Below, piece by piece: positions 11,566-22,450 of a stretch of 64,000 nt of DNA; position 1 is the first letter of the stretch; every line of letters begins with the position of its first letter. Location: the NCBI GenBank assembly GCA_029844215.1, contig CM056733.1:40308642-40372641 (forward strand), in the 5' to 3' direction. The position numbers were made by a program, and so were the translations under genes. The DNA comes from Przewalskia tangutica. Lineage: Eukaryota; Streptophyta; Magnoliopsida; Solanales; Solanaceae. The notes under the pieces were generated by a model, which worked only from the letters and a program-made list of their open reading frames with translations, had not been told where the DNA came from and made no database searches.

Positions 11566-12231
11566 ATAGGCGTCCTACAAAGGCGGATTAGGTTATGCAA
11601 GATACGTAAGTTATATGTTTATGAACTTGATGATTTTTCTTAAGTATGTACGTAAGAATTTGCCTATACTCTTATGGAAATGGGAAAAGATAATAAGGTA
11701 CGATTAAGTTCACGAGGTGATAATGACACGGTAGGATCTGGTATTTGCCCTTTTTATACTTGCCCCTGTCATTCTTTTGTACAGTTATGATTTGTTTACT
11801 GTACCATATTTTCCGTTCCATATTAAATTTGTTATGCGACCCGCCCGAATTTGCATTCATGTTCGCGAGTTTGGGTACGATTGTGGATCCATGAGCTTAG
11901 GATCTGGTTCACATTTTGAGATGGCTCGATGTTTGGAGTTTGTCGTCATGGTTATGTATATTCGAAGTGCGGAGGGCCTTGTCCCATCATAGTTTTTGTC
12001 CAAATCTTAGAGGTTTGTATTCATCTGTGGGCTGGACTGACTAGAGTTGTTTTTTACAGTGTTAAACAGTGTAGACCCTTTCGGGTATTTTTTATGTTAT
12101 GGTAGCCCTATCGACTTGGCCTTAGTTGTGAAAAAAAAAGTGTTATTTATCTTCCGAAGTTTATATTGTTGTGTGAACAGAAGGGTGCCCAGGTAGGGCA
12201 TCAGTCGCGGGCCCGGGGTCGGGTCGTGACA

Positions 12232-12434
12232 ATTCATATGTGGGATTGGACTCATGTACAGTGTAGTTTCTTTTGTTTATGTATATCATATGGCAGCCTT
12301 GTCGGCTTTGCCCTTGCACGTACGATTGGTTTTAAAAAAAAAATGAGGTGTTATTTAATTTCCGCAGTTTACTTAGTTGTTAAGGTAGAAGGGTGCCCAG
12401 GTAGGGCACGATCCACGCCCGGGGTTCGGGCGTG
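12232..12434 (+). repeat. Terminal fragment of an older family-1 LTR
   Basis: Similar to the reverse complement of the first ~210 bases of the H LTR (47153-47365), including GGCAGCCTTGTCGGCTTTGC and the GGGTGCCCAGGTAGGGCAC hairpin. No primer site follows its GGGCGTG end, so it is a 3' or solo LTR. Element A inserted into it; the rest must lie left of the window. Confidence 0.75.
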
Positions 12435-12454
12435 GCGGACAGTGTAAAGAAATG

Positions 12455-12700
12455 GAGCACGAATCCATGAGGACCTTTCGTGGCGACTACACGTGAGTGT
12501 TGGGTGGTAGCCGGCGGGTAGATAATAATTACCGTAACGATACGATCGTTGGACCCTAGCGAACCTAGCGGTATTATGACAGACGTTGAGGTCATTATGA
12601 GTACGGGCTAGTTGGCCTCTTGTTATGCCAACGTTGACTGCAGAGAGAGATTGGCTCGATTCCAGTTTTCTAGTAAGATGATTATCCAGTGTAAAGGAAG
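12455..12700 (+). pseudogene. Protease remnant of element K
   Basis: Shifting frames give fragments resembling RQTLADL, then VIM and LAS(C)YANVDCRER of the family protease. The same nucleotides are recognisable at 7811-8010 in element A. The catalytic DPGS region is not present. Confidence 0.6.
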
Positions 12701-13495
12701 AAAAGTGGTAGTAACCAGTGAATTATCCTTCCTTCTTTGGCATCATTGTTTTTAATAAGTCTGTGGGACTTGTTCATTTGAGGTAAATTGATGCAGAAAG
12801 TAAGTAATACTCGAGGTTGAAGGAGTTTATGCTAAGTGCCCTTGGATGTACTTGGAGTTGGTTTGGTGTGGAGGTCAGGGCCACGACCTTCCGGATAAGT
12901 TCAGGATAGCGCCCAAGCAAGAATAAGATAAGTACGAGTGCTGCCTACGGAAAACAGAAGATATCTTTGGTAGGTTTTGAAAATCTACACGACTTTAAGG
13001 CGGTGCGTGATGATTAGATATTTCTTGGACGCAGAGGACCCTGTGATTAGGGTTGCGACTCCAAGGAAAGTTTATTTAGTGGAGATAAGTTCTCTCCCCC
13101 ACGTAAGGACAGTTTTACGTATCATGGGGTTATGTGTACCCATGATTGTTAAACGAAGGATAAGGGACTGGTAAGGTCTTCAGTATCGTCATGCCATATG
13201 TTACAGTTTTAGATAACCGTGGGAAAAGTATTGTGTTGGGGTAATTAAGAACGACGTACGAAATGGTCGAGGAAGTGTCGTAAGGATGAAAATGCAGGTG
13301 AAATGCGCGTATATGAAGCGCGATTACGAATCAAGATAGAAATACTTTTGTTAATAATAAGCATAAGGTAAGGTTATGACCAGAATGATAAAAGAGAATA
13401 CGAATATGGTTATGTAAGTTGCACGAGATATGATTACCCCAGACTAGTGTAAGACCATTAGTAAATAATGGGCAGTAAGAACACCTCGAGAAAAG

Positions 13496-14190
13496 GTGGT
13501 AGCATCGGGTTACTACTTGACGAGATCAAGGAAACCTTCCCCCCCTAAATTGTATTTGACTGGAAGTCTTAGCCAGGAGGCAAGCAAAAGAATCAAATCT
13601 AAGTTAATGACCAAGTTTGGTTGCAACGGAGAAAGGGAAACAGGAACCATGATTGAGATTAAGGATACCCGAATATTTCACAGTTATGAGAAAGACTTCC
13701 AGTTATTGGAAGATAAGTTGACCACGACTACAGTTCTAACCTCTCCTGAAAGACTAGAGGGGTAAGTTATTATGATAACATGTTGGGTGTTGGGCTAGGT
13801 TGTGTGCTGACGCAACCCGATAAGGATAGAGCCTATGTTTTCCCGGTAGTTAGGGAAACAGGAAAGGAAATTACGCCACCCACGATTTAGAGCTGGCGGC
13901 AGTTAAATCATGCCTTGAAGATTTGGAGGCATGACGTATATATAGACTTCATGTGGATATTTGTGCATACCACAAAAGCCTCCGGTATACCTTCAGACAG
14001 AGGTAGTAGAATTTGCGACAGCGATGGTGGTTAGAGTTATTCAAGGATTGTGATATCGATATCCTATACCATCCGGGGAAAGCCAAGACAGTTACAGATA
14101 CTCTTAGTCGTGGGTCTATGGGTAGTCTGTCAGATGGGCAGCCAGGTAGACAGGACGTGGTCTGTGAGATTCGTTAGCTAACGAGCCGAG
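13496..14190 (+). pseudogene. RT C-terminus and RNase H remnant of element K
   Basis: The 89-residue ORF at 13496-13765 ends in FQLLEDKLTTTTVLTSPERL, the RT-RNase H connection typical of gypsy pol. Downstream, in broken frames, I see GLGCVLTQ (RNase H strand 1), HALKIWRH and a stretch equivalent to YDVDILYHPGK...ADALSR. RNase H would remove the RNA strand of the RNA:DNA hybrid. Stops and frameshifts make it non-functional. Confidence 0.72.
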
Positions 14191-14420
14191 GGGTTCGATT
14201 ATGTCACGACCCGTTCCGGGGCCCGTGACTGGTGCCTTACCCGGGCACCCAAGTAGTCATACATCAGAGTAATCAGCGGAATATAAAAACAAGACATGAA
14301 AAGAGAAACAGTTTATCTGAGAAAAAGTTGCCTTTCGGCATATATATATACATATCAACAGTGAACAATTACATCCCAACTTTACAACAGGACTACTGAC
14401 CTCTAAGGAAGTAAACAACT

Positions 14421-14443
14421 ATGGCGGGACAGGGCCCCGCCAT
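14421..14443 (-). other. Conserved LTR stem-loop (GGCGGG...CCCGCC)
   Basis: ATGGCGGG and CCCGCCAT arms around a short GC-rich loop. The same element recurs in every LTR family here, for example 16581, 24024, 29519, 35776 and 55127. It is decayed in the LTRs of A. Its position, about 220-260 bases before the LTR end, suggests a structured RNA element in R or U5; the function is unknown. Confidence 0.6.
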
Positions 14444-15698
14444 ACCCTGAATGTACAAAACTATCTACCACAACAAGGAGATCATACCCAAAAGTCGAGC
14501 CTCCGGAGAAATGGAGCTCCTGACACCAGAGAAAGGATCCTAAAACTGAGGATCCGCTACCTGCTTCCCTTTACCTGCGGCATGAACGCAGCCCCCCGAA
14601 GGAGGTCGATCAACAGTACCAAGTATGTGAAAGCGTAAGTACTTTAAATGAAATCATATCATTTTAAAACCAATTTTACAAATATGTACGAAACAACCAA
14701 TGTAACCGCACATAGTGCCACATCACAAACAAGAGCAATAATAGGTAAACTGTAACAGGTCTTTTCTAGGCTGCGAATGATCGAAGCAAGGCCAATCGCC
14801 CATAGTATCATTATGCATGCCTAATCCTGGACTCCCGCAGTCCGCATAGGCCACCTAGGCCGCGTGAGGTATTCCCGCATCGAGGGTAGCTACTCGCCGG
14901 CATCGTCACGGAATCTCGTAGTCCGCGTGTCCACGTAGACCGCGTGAGGTATTCCCCGCACTAACACGGAACTCTCGTAGCTCGCATAGGTCCCTGGACC
15001 GCGTGAGGCATCCTCACATCGGAGGCAACAACCCGGTATATCATGTCAAGAGGTGAGTGGTACAATACTAACATAACGGCTTATCGTCAAACAACATAAG
15101 CACAATAAGAATAACCTCTTTATACAAACGTTACAAGACACTAACACACGTAGCATCATAATATGTCTACTCATCAAATCATCTTACTATACTTTCCAGA
15201 AATCAATACAAGTCTTTCATAAACACATAAGTAAACCGTTCCTTTTATCTTTCTTAAGTCGTTATACCTAACTTCCCATAAAGCTAGTATAACTCTTAAG
15301 CTTTTTGTTTAAAAACCAAGTATTACTCTTCTTTCAAAAATGATTCATAATTCTTTTGAAATACTTCAAGATTCTTATTATTTAGACTCAAGTCAAAAGA
15401 CGTCAAGTAAAACCCTGTTCAGTTAACACACGTACGTCTACCGTACTATATATATATTTAAAATATCATGCTCAAGAGGATAGGCAGAATCACATACCTC
15501 CTCGGCGAAATCCACCTGCCAAGTCGAATATGTCGCGCGCAGAGTATCAACCTATAATAGTCAAATACGTCTATCAACGTCTAGACTACTCTGTAGAATA
15601 TTCTAAGCAGAAGGTTCTTAATTCTACGGAAAATTGGGCAGCATTTCCCTACCCGTCAAACTACTCAAGTCTACTGTAAATACAGTCCTATGTAAGTA

Positions 15699-15805
15699 CA
15701 GTTCAATTCTCTTCTCTTATATCCTTCAATGTAATTACAGTTCAATTCTCTTCTCTTATATCCTTCAATGTAATTACAGTTCAATTCTCTTCTTTAATAT
15801 CCTTC
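15699..15805 (-). repeat. 39-bp tandem repeat in LTR copy 1
   Basis: CAGTTCAATTCTCTTCT starts at 15699, 15738 and 15777. The other family-2 LTRs (17870-17910 and 30830-30860) have a single unit, so this expansion is private to this copy. Confidence 0.9.
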
Positions 15806-16298
15806 TATATATCTTATACTTATTTCTATATTACTACAGTATGTGATCTCCAATTACAATAGAAGGATAAGATTATTTACCTCGATAAGCCCAAAATTAT
15901 CCAAGTTAAAATGTCGATCCTGAACAACGTTTAGCTCCTAATTTGCACGCTCATTAGCTCGAAACTCTTAGAAGTTTCCACAACTTCTACTTACTACTTC
16001 AACCAACTATGAAGTTTCTCCTAGGGTTTCGTTTAGTGACTAAAGGAAGTATAGTAGTATTTTCCGGGCTTTTAGTATAGAGGTAACTTGGGAATACTAC
16101 AAGGGATTTGGGTTAAGGTATTTGGGAGTAGTAACAATACTTGGAGACATTTTTCTACCAAGGAGGGGGGGTGTTTCGGCTAGAACACTCAAGAGGTGGG
16201 GGGGAGAGGGCTTGGACGAAAACTTACTAAGAGAGGGGAGGGATTTTGAGACTTGGAAAATGTTTTGTGGATGAAGAATTCTTGCAACTTAGGGGGAG

Positions 16299-16306
16299 TA
16301 TTTATA
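16299..16306 (-). promoter_or_regulatory. TATA box, LTR copy 1
   Basis: TATAAATA on the minus strand, followed by a C-rich stretch. Same arrangement as in the LTRs of F, G, I and J. Confidence 0.65.
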
Positions 16307-16465
16307 GGCCCTTCAAAGGCCAAGATCAAAGCAAGTGGATGGTGGAGATTTGGGCAAGTGTAACCTTATCTATCTACTCCATAAATATCTAGCAAACATT
16401 GACCAAATGTTTTAGCCCTTTTAAACACAAAAAACGTGCCAAACATTTGCCCACAATGCCTCCCT

Positions 16466-18817
16466 GAGACACAGTTTTATCTGAGAAAATGTCGCCTTTC
16501 GGCATATATATATAAACTAAGCCCGGCAGTTACATCCCAACTGTACAATAGGACTACAGACCTCTAAGAAGATAAATAACTATGGCGGGACAGGGCCCCG
16601 CCATACCCTGAATGTACAAAACTATCTACAACAACAAGGAGATCATACCCAAAAGTCGAGCCTCCAGAGAAGATGGAGCTCCTGACACCAAAGTAGGGAT
16701 CCTAAGGATGTGGATCTAGCACCTGCTTTCCCTTACCTGCGGCATGAACGCAGCCCCCCGAAGGAGGTCAGTACAACAGGTACCAAGTATGTGAAACTGT
16801 AAAGTACTTAAATGAAATCATATCATTTTAAAACCAATTTTACAAATATGTACGAAACAACGATGTAACGCGCATAGTGCGCATCACAAACAAGAGTAAT
16901 AATAGGTAAGCGTAATGGTATATTCTAGGCTGCGAATGATCGAAGCAAGGCCAATCGCCCATAGTATCATTATGCGTGCCTAATCACGGACTCCGTGGTC
17001 GCATAGGCGCTAGGCGCGTGAGGTATTCCGCGTCGAGGGTAGCTCTTTCGCCGGCATCGCCCTGGACTCGTAGTCGCGTGGCCACATAGACCGCATGGCC
17101 ACATGGACCGCACTAACACGGAACTCGTAGCTCGCGCATAGGTCCCCGGACCGCGTAGGTATTCTCGAATCATAGTCACCTGATGCACGAGGTATACCGC
17201 GTCGAGCGACTTAACCTCCGGTATATCATGTCAAGAGGTGAGTGATGTAATACTAACGTAACGGCTTACCGTTAAACAACATAAGCACAACAAGAATAAC
17301 CTCTTATACAATTGTTACGAGACACTAACACACATAGCATCATAATATGTCTACTCATCAAATCATCTTATTATACTTTCCTGAAATCAATACAAGTCTT
17401 TCATAAACACATAAGTAAACTGTTCCTTTTATCTTTCTTAAGTCGTTATACCTAACTTCCCATAAAGCTAGTATAACTCTTAAGCTTTTTGTTTAAAAAC
17501 CAAGTATTCTTCTTCTTTCAAAAATGATTTATAATTCTTTTGAAAGACTTCAAGATTCTTATTATTTAGACTCAAGTCAAAAGACGTCAAGTAAAACCAT
17601 GTTCGATTAACACGTACGTCTACCGTACTATATATATATTTTAAAATATCATGCTCAAGAGTATAGGAAGAATCATATACCTTCTCGGCGAAATCCACCT
17701 GCCAAGTCGAATATGTCGCGCGCAGAGTATCAACCTATAATAGTCAAATCGTCTATCAACGTCTAGACTACTCGTAGGATAATCTAAGCGAGAGGTTCTC
17801 TATTCTACGGAAAATCGGCGCACTTCCTTACCCTAAACTATACAAGTCTCTTTGTAAATACGTCTATGTAAGTCTGATTCAATTCTCTTCTGTAATACCC
17901 TTCTATGTATTTTATACTTATTTCTATACTTCTACAGTATGTATTCTCCAATTACAATGGAAGGATAAGATTATTATTTACCTCGGTAAGCCCAAAATTA
18001 TCCAAGATAAAAGTCGATCCTGAGCAAGGTTTAGCTCTAATCATGCGCTCAATCCGCTCCAAAACCCTTAGAAGTTTCTACACCACTTCTACTTACAACT
18101 TCAACCAACTCTGAAGATTTCCCCGGGGTTTCGCTTAGTGACTAATGGATATAAGATAGTATTTATGGGCTTTTAGTATAGAGGTGACTTTGGAATACTA
18201 CTAGATATACGGCTAGGGTATTTTGGGGATAGTAACAATACTTGGAGAGTATTTTCTACCAAGGGGGGAAAGGGCTTTGCCGAGACTACAAGGAAAGGGG
18301 AGAAGGGGTATTTCGCTAAGCTCTTCACAAGAGAGGGAGGCTTTGGGCGAGAGCTTCTCTCGAAGGGAAAGTTTGGAGACTTGGAAGATGATTTGTGGAT
18401 GAAGAAGTCTTCAACTCAAGGGGCGTATTTATAGGACTTTCAGGGTCAAGATGAAGGCAAGTGGAGGGCAAGTGGAGGTGTGGATTTGCACAAGTGCACC
18501 CTATCCCTACTCCACAAATCACTCACAAACATTGACCTTGGTTTAGGCCTTAAAATCGTGCCAACAAGCCCTCTTTGCCGTCCACTTGAGGGTGACAAGT
18601 GTCACCCTCTCGTTGGTCCAAAATATTTCATCTCTCGGAAAAATCCATAAAAAAATAAATGTCGCGGTAGTAATTTTCCTTATGAAGCTTTGGAAGGCGT
18701 TTGTCGGAAAACAATTTTTAAGTGGGTTGTGCACAAATTTCGTCCTATGCCTTAACTTAAGGCTTGAACTTTTGTGCGTCGCCTCACGTACATACTCTGG
18801 AAATACGAGGTATAACA
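16466..18817 (-). repeat. Family-2 LTR copy 2, lacking its U5 end (3' LTR side of C1)
   Basis: Aligns with about 29405-31795. Its downstream end begins abruptly at GAGACACAGTTTTATCTGAG near 16466, so the last ~110 bases with the CGTGACA terminus are missing. Its other end is intact (TGTTATACC on the minus strand) and abuts the C1 polypurine tract. TATA box at 18426-18433. Confidence 0.85.
18426..18433 (-). promoter_or_regulatory. TATA box, LTR copy 2
   Basis: TATAAATA on the minus strand, same context as 16299 and 31394. Confidence 0.65.
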
Positions 18818-18828
18818 TTCTCCTCCTT
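18818..18828 (-). other. Polypurine tract, C1
   Basis: Minus-strand AAGGAGGAGAA directly upstream of the LTR start. The AACATTCG...CGAATGTT inverted repeat lies just beyond it (about 18857-18879). The first arm appears duplicated here. Confidence 0.85.
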
Positions 18829-18969
18829 AGAAACATTCTCCTCGCCGAAACATTCGTCCCGAATGTTCCTTCCCAAGACAGATAACGATAAAGTTCCTCA
18901 TAACTTAAACAGTTGCAAATGCCACACATGGCCACAATACAGCACTTAAGCAAATATGACAATGAAAAT
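18829..18969 (-). other. C1 3' untranslated interior
   Basis: Short non-coding region between the end of the chromodomain ORF and the polypurine tract, containing the palindrome. Nothing else seen. Confidence 0.6.
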
Positions 18970-19287
18970 TTACAAGTAGGAAAGTGAGTTACCTGGAGGT
19001 GTGGGGAATAGGTGAGGATACTTCTGCCTCATGTCCTCCTCAGCTTCCCACGTCATCTCCTCCCTGAGCTCGTTCCGCCACAAGACTTTGACGGAAGCCA
19101 CGTCATTGGTCCGCAGACGCCTAACCTGACGGTCGATTATCGCTATGGGAATCTCCTCATACGATAACCCCTTGGTCACCTGGACCTCGTCAATCGGGTG
19201 CACTCTAGATGGATCCTCGATACATTTCCTCAGCATAGAAACATGAAACACCGGATGCACTGCCTCCAGATCGGACGGCAGATCCAA
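18970..19287 (-). pseudogene. C1 integrase C-terminus with chromodomain
   Basis: The 105-residue ORF starts in DLPSDLEAVHPVFHVSMLRK, the conserved tail after the GPY/F module of Ty3/gypsy integrases. It ends in a chromodomain (about residues 42-95: YEEIPIAIIDRQVRRL, then VKVLWRN, then TWEAEEDM). Chromodomains tether chromoviral integrase to chromatin marks and define the Tekay/CRM/Reina/Galadriel group. The chromodomain itself looks intact. The upstream GPY/F part (19288-19395) is frameshifted. This is the only chromodomain in the window that reads clearly. Confidence 0.85.
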
Positions 19288-20286
19288 CTCATAGGCAACC
19301 TTGCCTACCCTGCGGACAATCGAAGCGGCCCAATGTACCTCGGGTTGAGTTTCCCTTTCTTCCGAATCTCATCACACCGCCGCCATGGGTGGCGCTCAGA
19401 AAACCCAATCATCAACCTCGAACTCCGGATCTGACGGCGATGATCTGCGTATGACTACATCGATTGTGAGTCGGCAAGAATCGCTCTGGATAAGCTTCAA
19501 CTTATACAATGACTGTTGTACCAAATCTGGTCCCACTAACTGCACCTCGCCCACATCAAACCAGCCTATCGGCGATCTGCACTTCCTCCTACAAGGCCTC
19601 ATGGCGCGCCATCCGAATCTGGAGTGGTAGCTATTATTATACGCAAACTCAACTAGAGGCAAATGATCCTCCCAGCTACCCCTGAAGTCGATAACACAGG
19701 CTCGCAGCATATCCTCAAGAGTCTGGATAGTGCGCTCTGCCTGTCCATCTGTCTGTGGATGGAATGCAGTACTCAGGCTCACCTGCGTCCCTAAACCCTT
19801 CTGGAAAGACCTCCAGAAGTTAGTCGTAAACTGGCGGGCTCCTGCATGCGATATGATCGAAATAGGGACTCCATGCAGTCTGACGATCTCTCGGATATAA
19901 AGTCTGGCATAATCCTCAGCCGAAAAAGTCGTTCTGACGGGAAGAAAGTAGGCTGATTTCGTCAGCCTGTCGACGATAACCCATATAGAATCATGTTTCC
20001 TCTGAGTGCGAGGTAATCCTGTGATAAAGTCCATGTTGATCACCTCCCACTTCCAGGTCGGGATCTCTATCGTCTGCAACAAACCACCAGGCCTCTGGTG
20101 CTCTACCTTCACCTTGACAACACGGGCTGAGCTACAAACTCGCAGCGTCCTCTTCAAGCCATCCCACCAATACCGATCTAAGGTCGTGGTACATCTTAGT
20201 CGACCCGGATGGATAAAGTAACGCGTATTGTGTGCTTCCCTAGAACCTGCCAAGTCTGCAATATCTGGAACACACAACCGCCTCAA
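19288..20286 (-). pseudogene. C1 integrase, zinc-binding and catalytic core, broken
   Basis: The ORF at 19396-20286 holds the integrase N-terminus and core. The two histidines of the HHCC zinc site remain (HNTRYFIH), but the CxxC pair is garbled by a local frameshift. WEVINMDFITGLP supplies the first catalytic Asp. The second, normally in SDRGAQFT, is read as SHAGARQFT, so the Asp is lost. The Glu in GQAERTIQTLEDML is kept. The last ~60 residues drift out of frame. Integrase would join cDNA ends to host DNA; this copy cannot as read. Several lesions coincide with CAG/CTG sites and may be consensus errors. Confidence 0.85.
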
Positions 20287-20929
20287 ACCTTAGCACCCCA
20301 TCGGTGCTACCTCAAAAGGACCCTTCCCGCTACGGCCGTATCACGATACGAATCAAGCGGATCCTCAAACTGTTGCCTCTTCACCTCCTCGATGATGGAA
20401 GACTCGGCAACCTCTCGAACTAGAACCCCACTGCTATCAGAATCAATCAATCGGACTCCAAGGCTCGTTAGCTGATGCAACTCGCGGACTATGCCCTCCT
20501 ATATTTGCACATCGATAGGCTACCCGTTGACCTACGACTAAGGGCATACGCGCATTGGCCTTCCCGGGTGATGCGGGATGTCGACATCATAATCCTTAAG
20601 TAACTCTAACCACCGTCTGCCGTAAGTTCAGCTCCCTGCGGTGAAGATATCTTTGGAGGCTCTTGTGGTGCGTATAAATATCCACATGAACCCCATACAA
20701 ATAGTGCCTCGGATCTTGGCGTGAATCACCGCGACTCCAAATCATGGGTGGGGTAGTTCCTCTCGTGCTTCTTAAGCTGTCGGGATGCGTACGCTATAAC
20801 CTTACCCTGCTGCATCAACACACATCCCAGCCCGATGCCTGACACATCACAATACACAACATAACCGTCTGGACCTGCGGAAGAGTAAGAAGCGAGGCGA
20901 TCGTCGATCTCCTTGATGGCGGAAACCAC
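20287..20929 (-). pseudogene. C1 RNase H, broken
   Basis: Residues 22-65 of the ORF at 20726-20929 match RNase H: YCDVSGIGLGCVLMQ carries the first catalytic Asp, then VIAYASRQLKKHERNYPTHD. Beyond this the reading breaks repeatedly. Equivalents of KSLQY, RRWLELLKDYD and ILYHPGK can still be found in other frames down to about 20490. C2 has the same domain nearly uninterrupted (25738-26299). Confidence 0.8.
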
Positions 20930-21664
20930 GCTCCAAGCATCGATCCATCTGAAACTTAGCGCATACGAGTCGGCCTAGTCAATGGTGCGAGAGATAGAAG
21001 CAAACTTCTCCACGAACCGCGATAGTAACCCATGAGCCCGAGCTAACGCCTGCATCGGAGTAGTAGGTCTAGGCCAACTCGATCGCCTCGATCTTGGTCG
21101 TATCCACCCGAATGCCATCAGCCCCGACAATATGCCCAAGAAAAGCCACCGAAGTTAACCAAATCTCACATTTGGAAAACTTCGCGTACAACTGCTGGTC
21201 CTGGAGAACTCTCAGCCGATCTCAAATGTTCGCATGCTCGCTCTGGCGAGAATAAACCAAGATATCATCAATGAACACTATCACAAACGTGTCCAAAAAT
21301 GGTTTGAACACTCGGTTCATCAAATCCATGAATCTGGCGGAGCATTGGTCAACCCAAAGGACATGACCACGAACTCATAATGCGTCTGGTCGGAATGCGA
21401 TCCTAGGGACATCCGCCTCTCGACTCGTGCACGATGATAGCGATCGCAGATCAATCTTGGAGAAATATCTCGCGCCACTGCTGGTCGAACAAATCATCAA
21501 TCACGGGAAGGGTATACGTTCTTAATGGTCACCTTGTTCACCGTAATCAACACACATGCGCAGCGTCCGTCCTTCTTCTTCACAAACAATACGCGCTCCC
21601 GAGGAGAAACACTAGGCGATGAAGCCCTTCTCCGAGAAAATCTCGCGGTGGTCCTTCAACTCTC
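20930..21664 (-). pseudogene. C1 reverse transcriptase, broken
   Basis: Minus-strand frames give VFIDDILVYSR near 21250-21290, with the catalytic FIDD box. KCE and FLGHIVGADGIRV-like pieces are around 21110-21190. VKKKDG and RQLN pieces lie near 21530-21600. Numerous one- to three-base indels relative to C2 prevent any long ORF. Order and spacing match C2 (26331-27231). Confidence 0.8.
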
Positions 21665-22450
21665 TCAACTCGGCAGGTGCCATTCTGTATGGCGGAATGG
21701 AAATAGGCCAGTGTCTGGCAACACATCTATACAAAACTCAATCTCCCTCTCAGGAGGATACAGGGAGTCGTGCGGAAACACATCGGGAACTCTCGACTCT
21801 TTGGGCGAAAATCTGGTACGCGACCTCGATATCAAACACCGAGCGAGATGGTAGATATACCCGCACCATCTTCCTAGCCTTGAGGTAGGAAATAAACCTA
21901 CCACCGGCGTCTGATGTTTCTCCCACTCAACAACCGGCTCCTCAGGAAACTGGAACCGTACTACTCTCTCTCTGCAGTCTACATTGGCGTAGCAAGAAGC
22001 TAGCCAATCCATACCCATGATCACGTCGAAATCAGTCATATCCAACTCTATCAAGTCGGCTAGGGTCTGACGACTGTATATGGTCACTGGACAAGCCCTA
22101 TATACCCGCCGAGCTACCACCGAATCACCAACTGGCGTAGCTACCTCGAAAGGGTCTATGGACTCAGGCTCTATCCCTATCCTACTAGCAATAAGGGGAG
22201 ATATATAGGACAGAGTAGAACCCGGATCTATCAAGGCATACACATCAAATCCGGCCCGATAAGGTACGTGGCGACATCGGTGAGGCCTCACTGCTCTGCC
22301 CGGTGGACAAGGTATAAATGCGATTCGAGGACCGCTAGAAGCTGAGACCGCGCCACGACCTGCCGCGGCTTTCTGGCCCATGAGTACCTTGCCTCGGGCG
22401 AGTAAGCGTAGGAGATGAAGAAGCAGCGAAAGAACACGTAGGTGACCCAC
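21665..22450 (-). pseudogene. C1 aspartic protease and RT N-terminal linker
   Basis: 261-residue ORF. Residues about 70-180 are the protease: VYALIDPGSTLSYISP (active-site loop DPGS in place of the usual DSGA/DTGA), FEVATPVGDSVVARRVYRAC and DFDVIMGMDWLASCYANVD. The tail contains the DVFP...PPEREIEFCIDVLPDT linker that precedes RT. It would cleave the Gag-Pol polyprotein. The same DPGS loop is in C2 and C3, so it is a family trait, not a mutation. The protease section reads uninterrupted; the 5' and 3' parts are shifted. Confidence 0.85.

Larger units (their letters stand above)
1..12231 (+). mobile_element. Element A: non-autonomous Ty3/gypsy LTR element, left LTR cut by window edge
   Basis: Two near-identical long direct repeats (1-3674 and 8143-12231) flank a short interior. 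The left LTR lacks about 360 bases, which lie upstream of the window. LTR ends are TGTTACACC...CGTGACA, followed by an initiator-Met primer site at 3679 and preceded by a polypurine tract at 8131. The interior is only about 1.4 kb once the nested solo LTR (4086-7111) is removed. It has no gag or RT, only a decayed protease stretch, so the copy resembles a large retrotransposon derivative (LARD). I counted about ten differences in the first ~620 aligned LTR bases, which suggests a fairly recent insertion. The right target-site copy would be ATTCA (12232-12236); the left one is outside the window. Confidence 0.88.
8143..12231 (+). repeat. 3' LTR of element A (complete, 4089 bp)
   Basis: Runs from TGTTACACC to CGTGACA. 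Matches 1-3674 over its last ~3.7 kb. The only sizeable copy differences are one extra 64-bp unit at 10956-11303 and small indels near 11840-11940. It contains a run of 16 C at 8450-8465, likely of uncertain length. The first 360 bases resemble the reverse complement of the H LTR start (50600-50963), so A and H belong to one family. Confidence 0.92.
12435..14201 (+). pseudogene. Element K: heavily decayed Ty3/gypsy pol remnant
   Basis: Plus-strand similarity to the C1-C3 polyprotein in the right order: protease at about 12455-12700, a middle stretch expected to be RT but too broken to confirm (12720-13495), then RT C-terminus/RNase H at 13496-14190. All three frames contain many stops, so this is among the oldest sequence in the window. 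It is cut at 14201 by the minus-strand LTR of the C array. A GAGG/GGTT-rich tail (14160-14200) has no clear identity. Confidence 0.65.
14202..16465 (-). repeat. Family-2 LTR copy 1, lacking its U3 start
   Basis: Begins TGTCACGACCCGTTCCGGGG, the reverse complement of an LTR 3' terminus, and aligns with 29295 to about 31535. It stops near 16465, before the LTR 5' end, and joins directly to a second LTR copy. Contains a 39-bp tandem repeat (15699-15805) and a minus-strand TATA box (16299-16306). Confidence 0.85.

Noticed and set aside
18543..18962. 139-residue minus-strand ORF and opposing plus-strand ORFs
   Set aside because: Spans the LTR start and polypurine tract of C1. Corresponding sequence near 31520-31795 has stops; no protein similarity seen.
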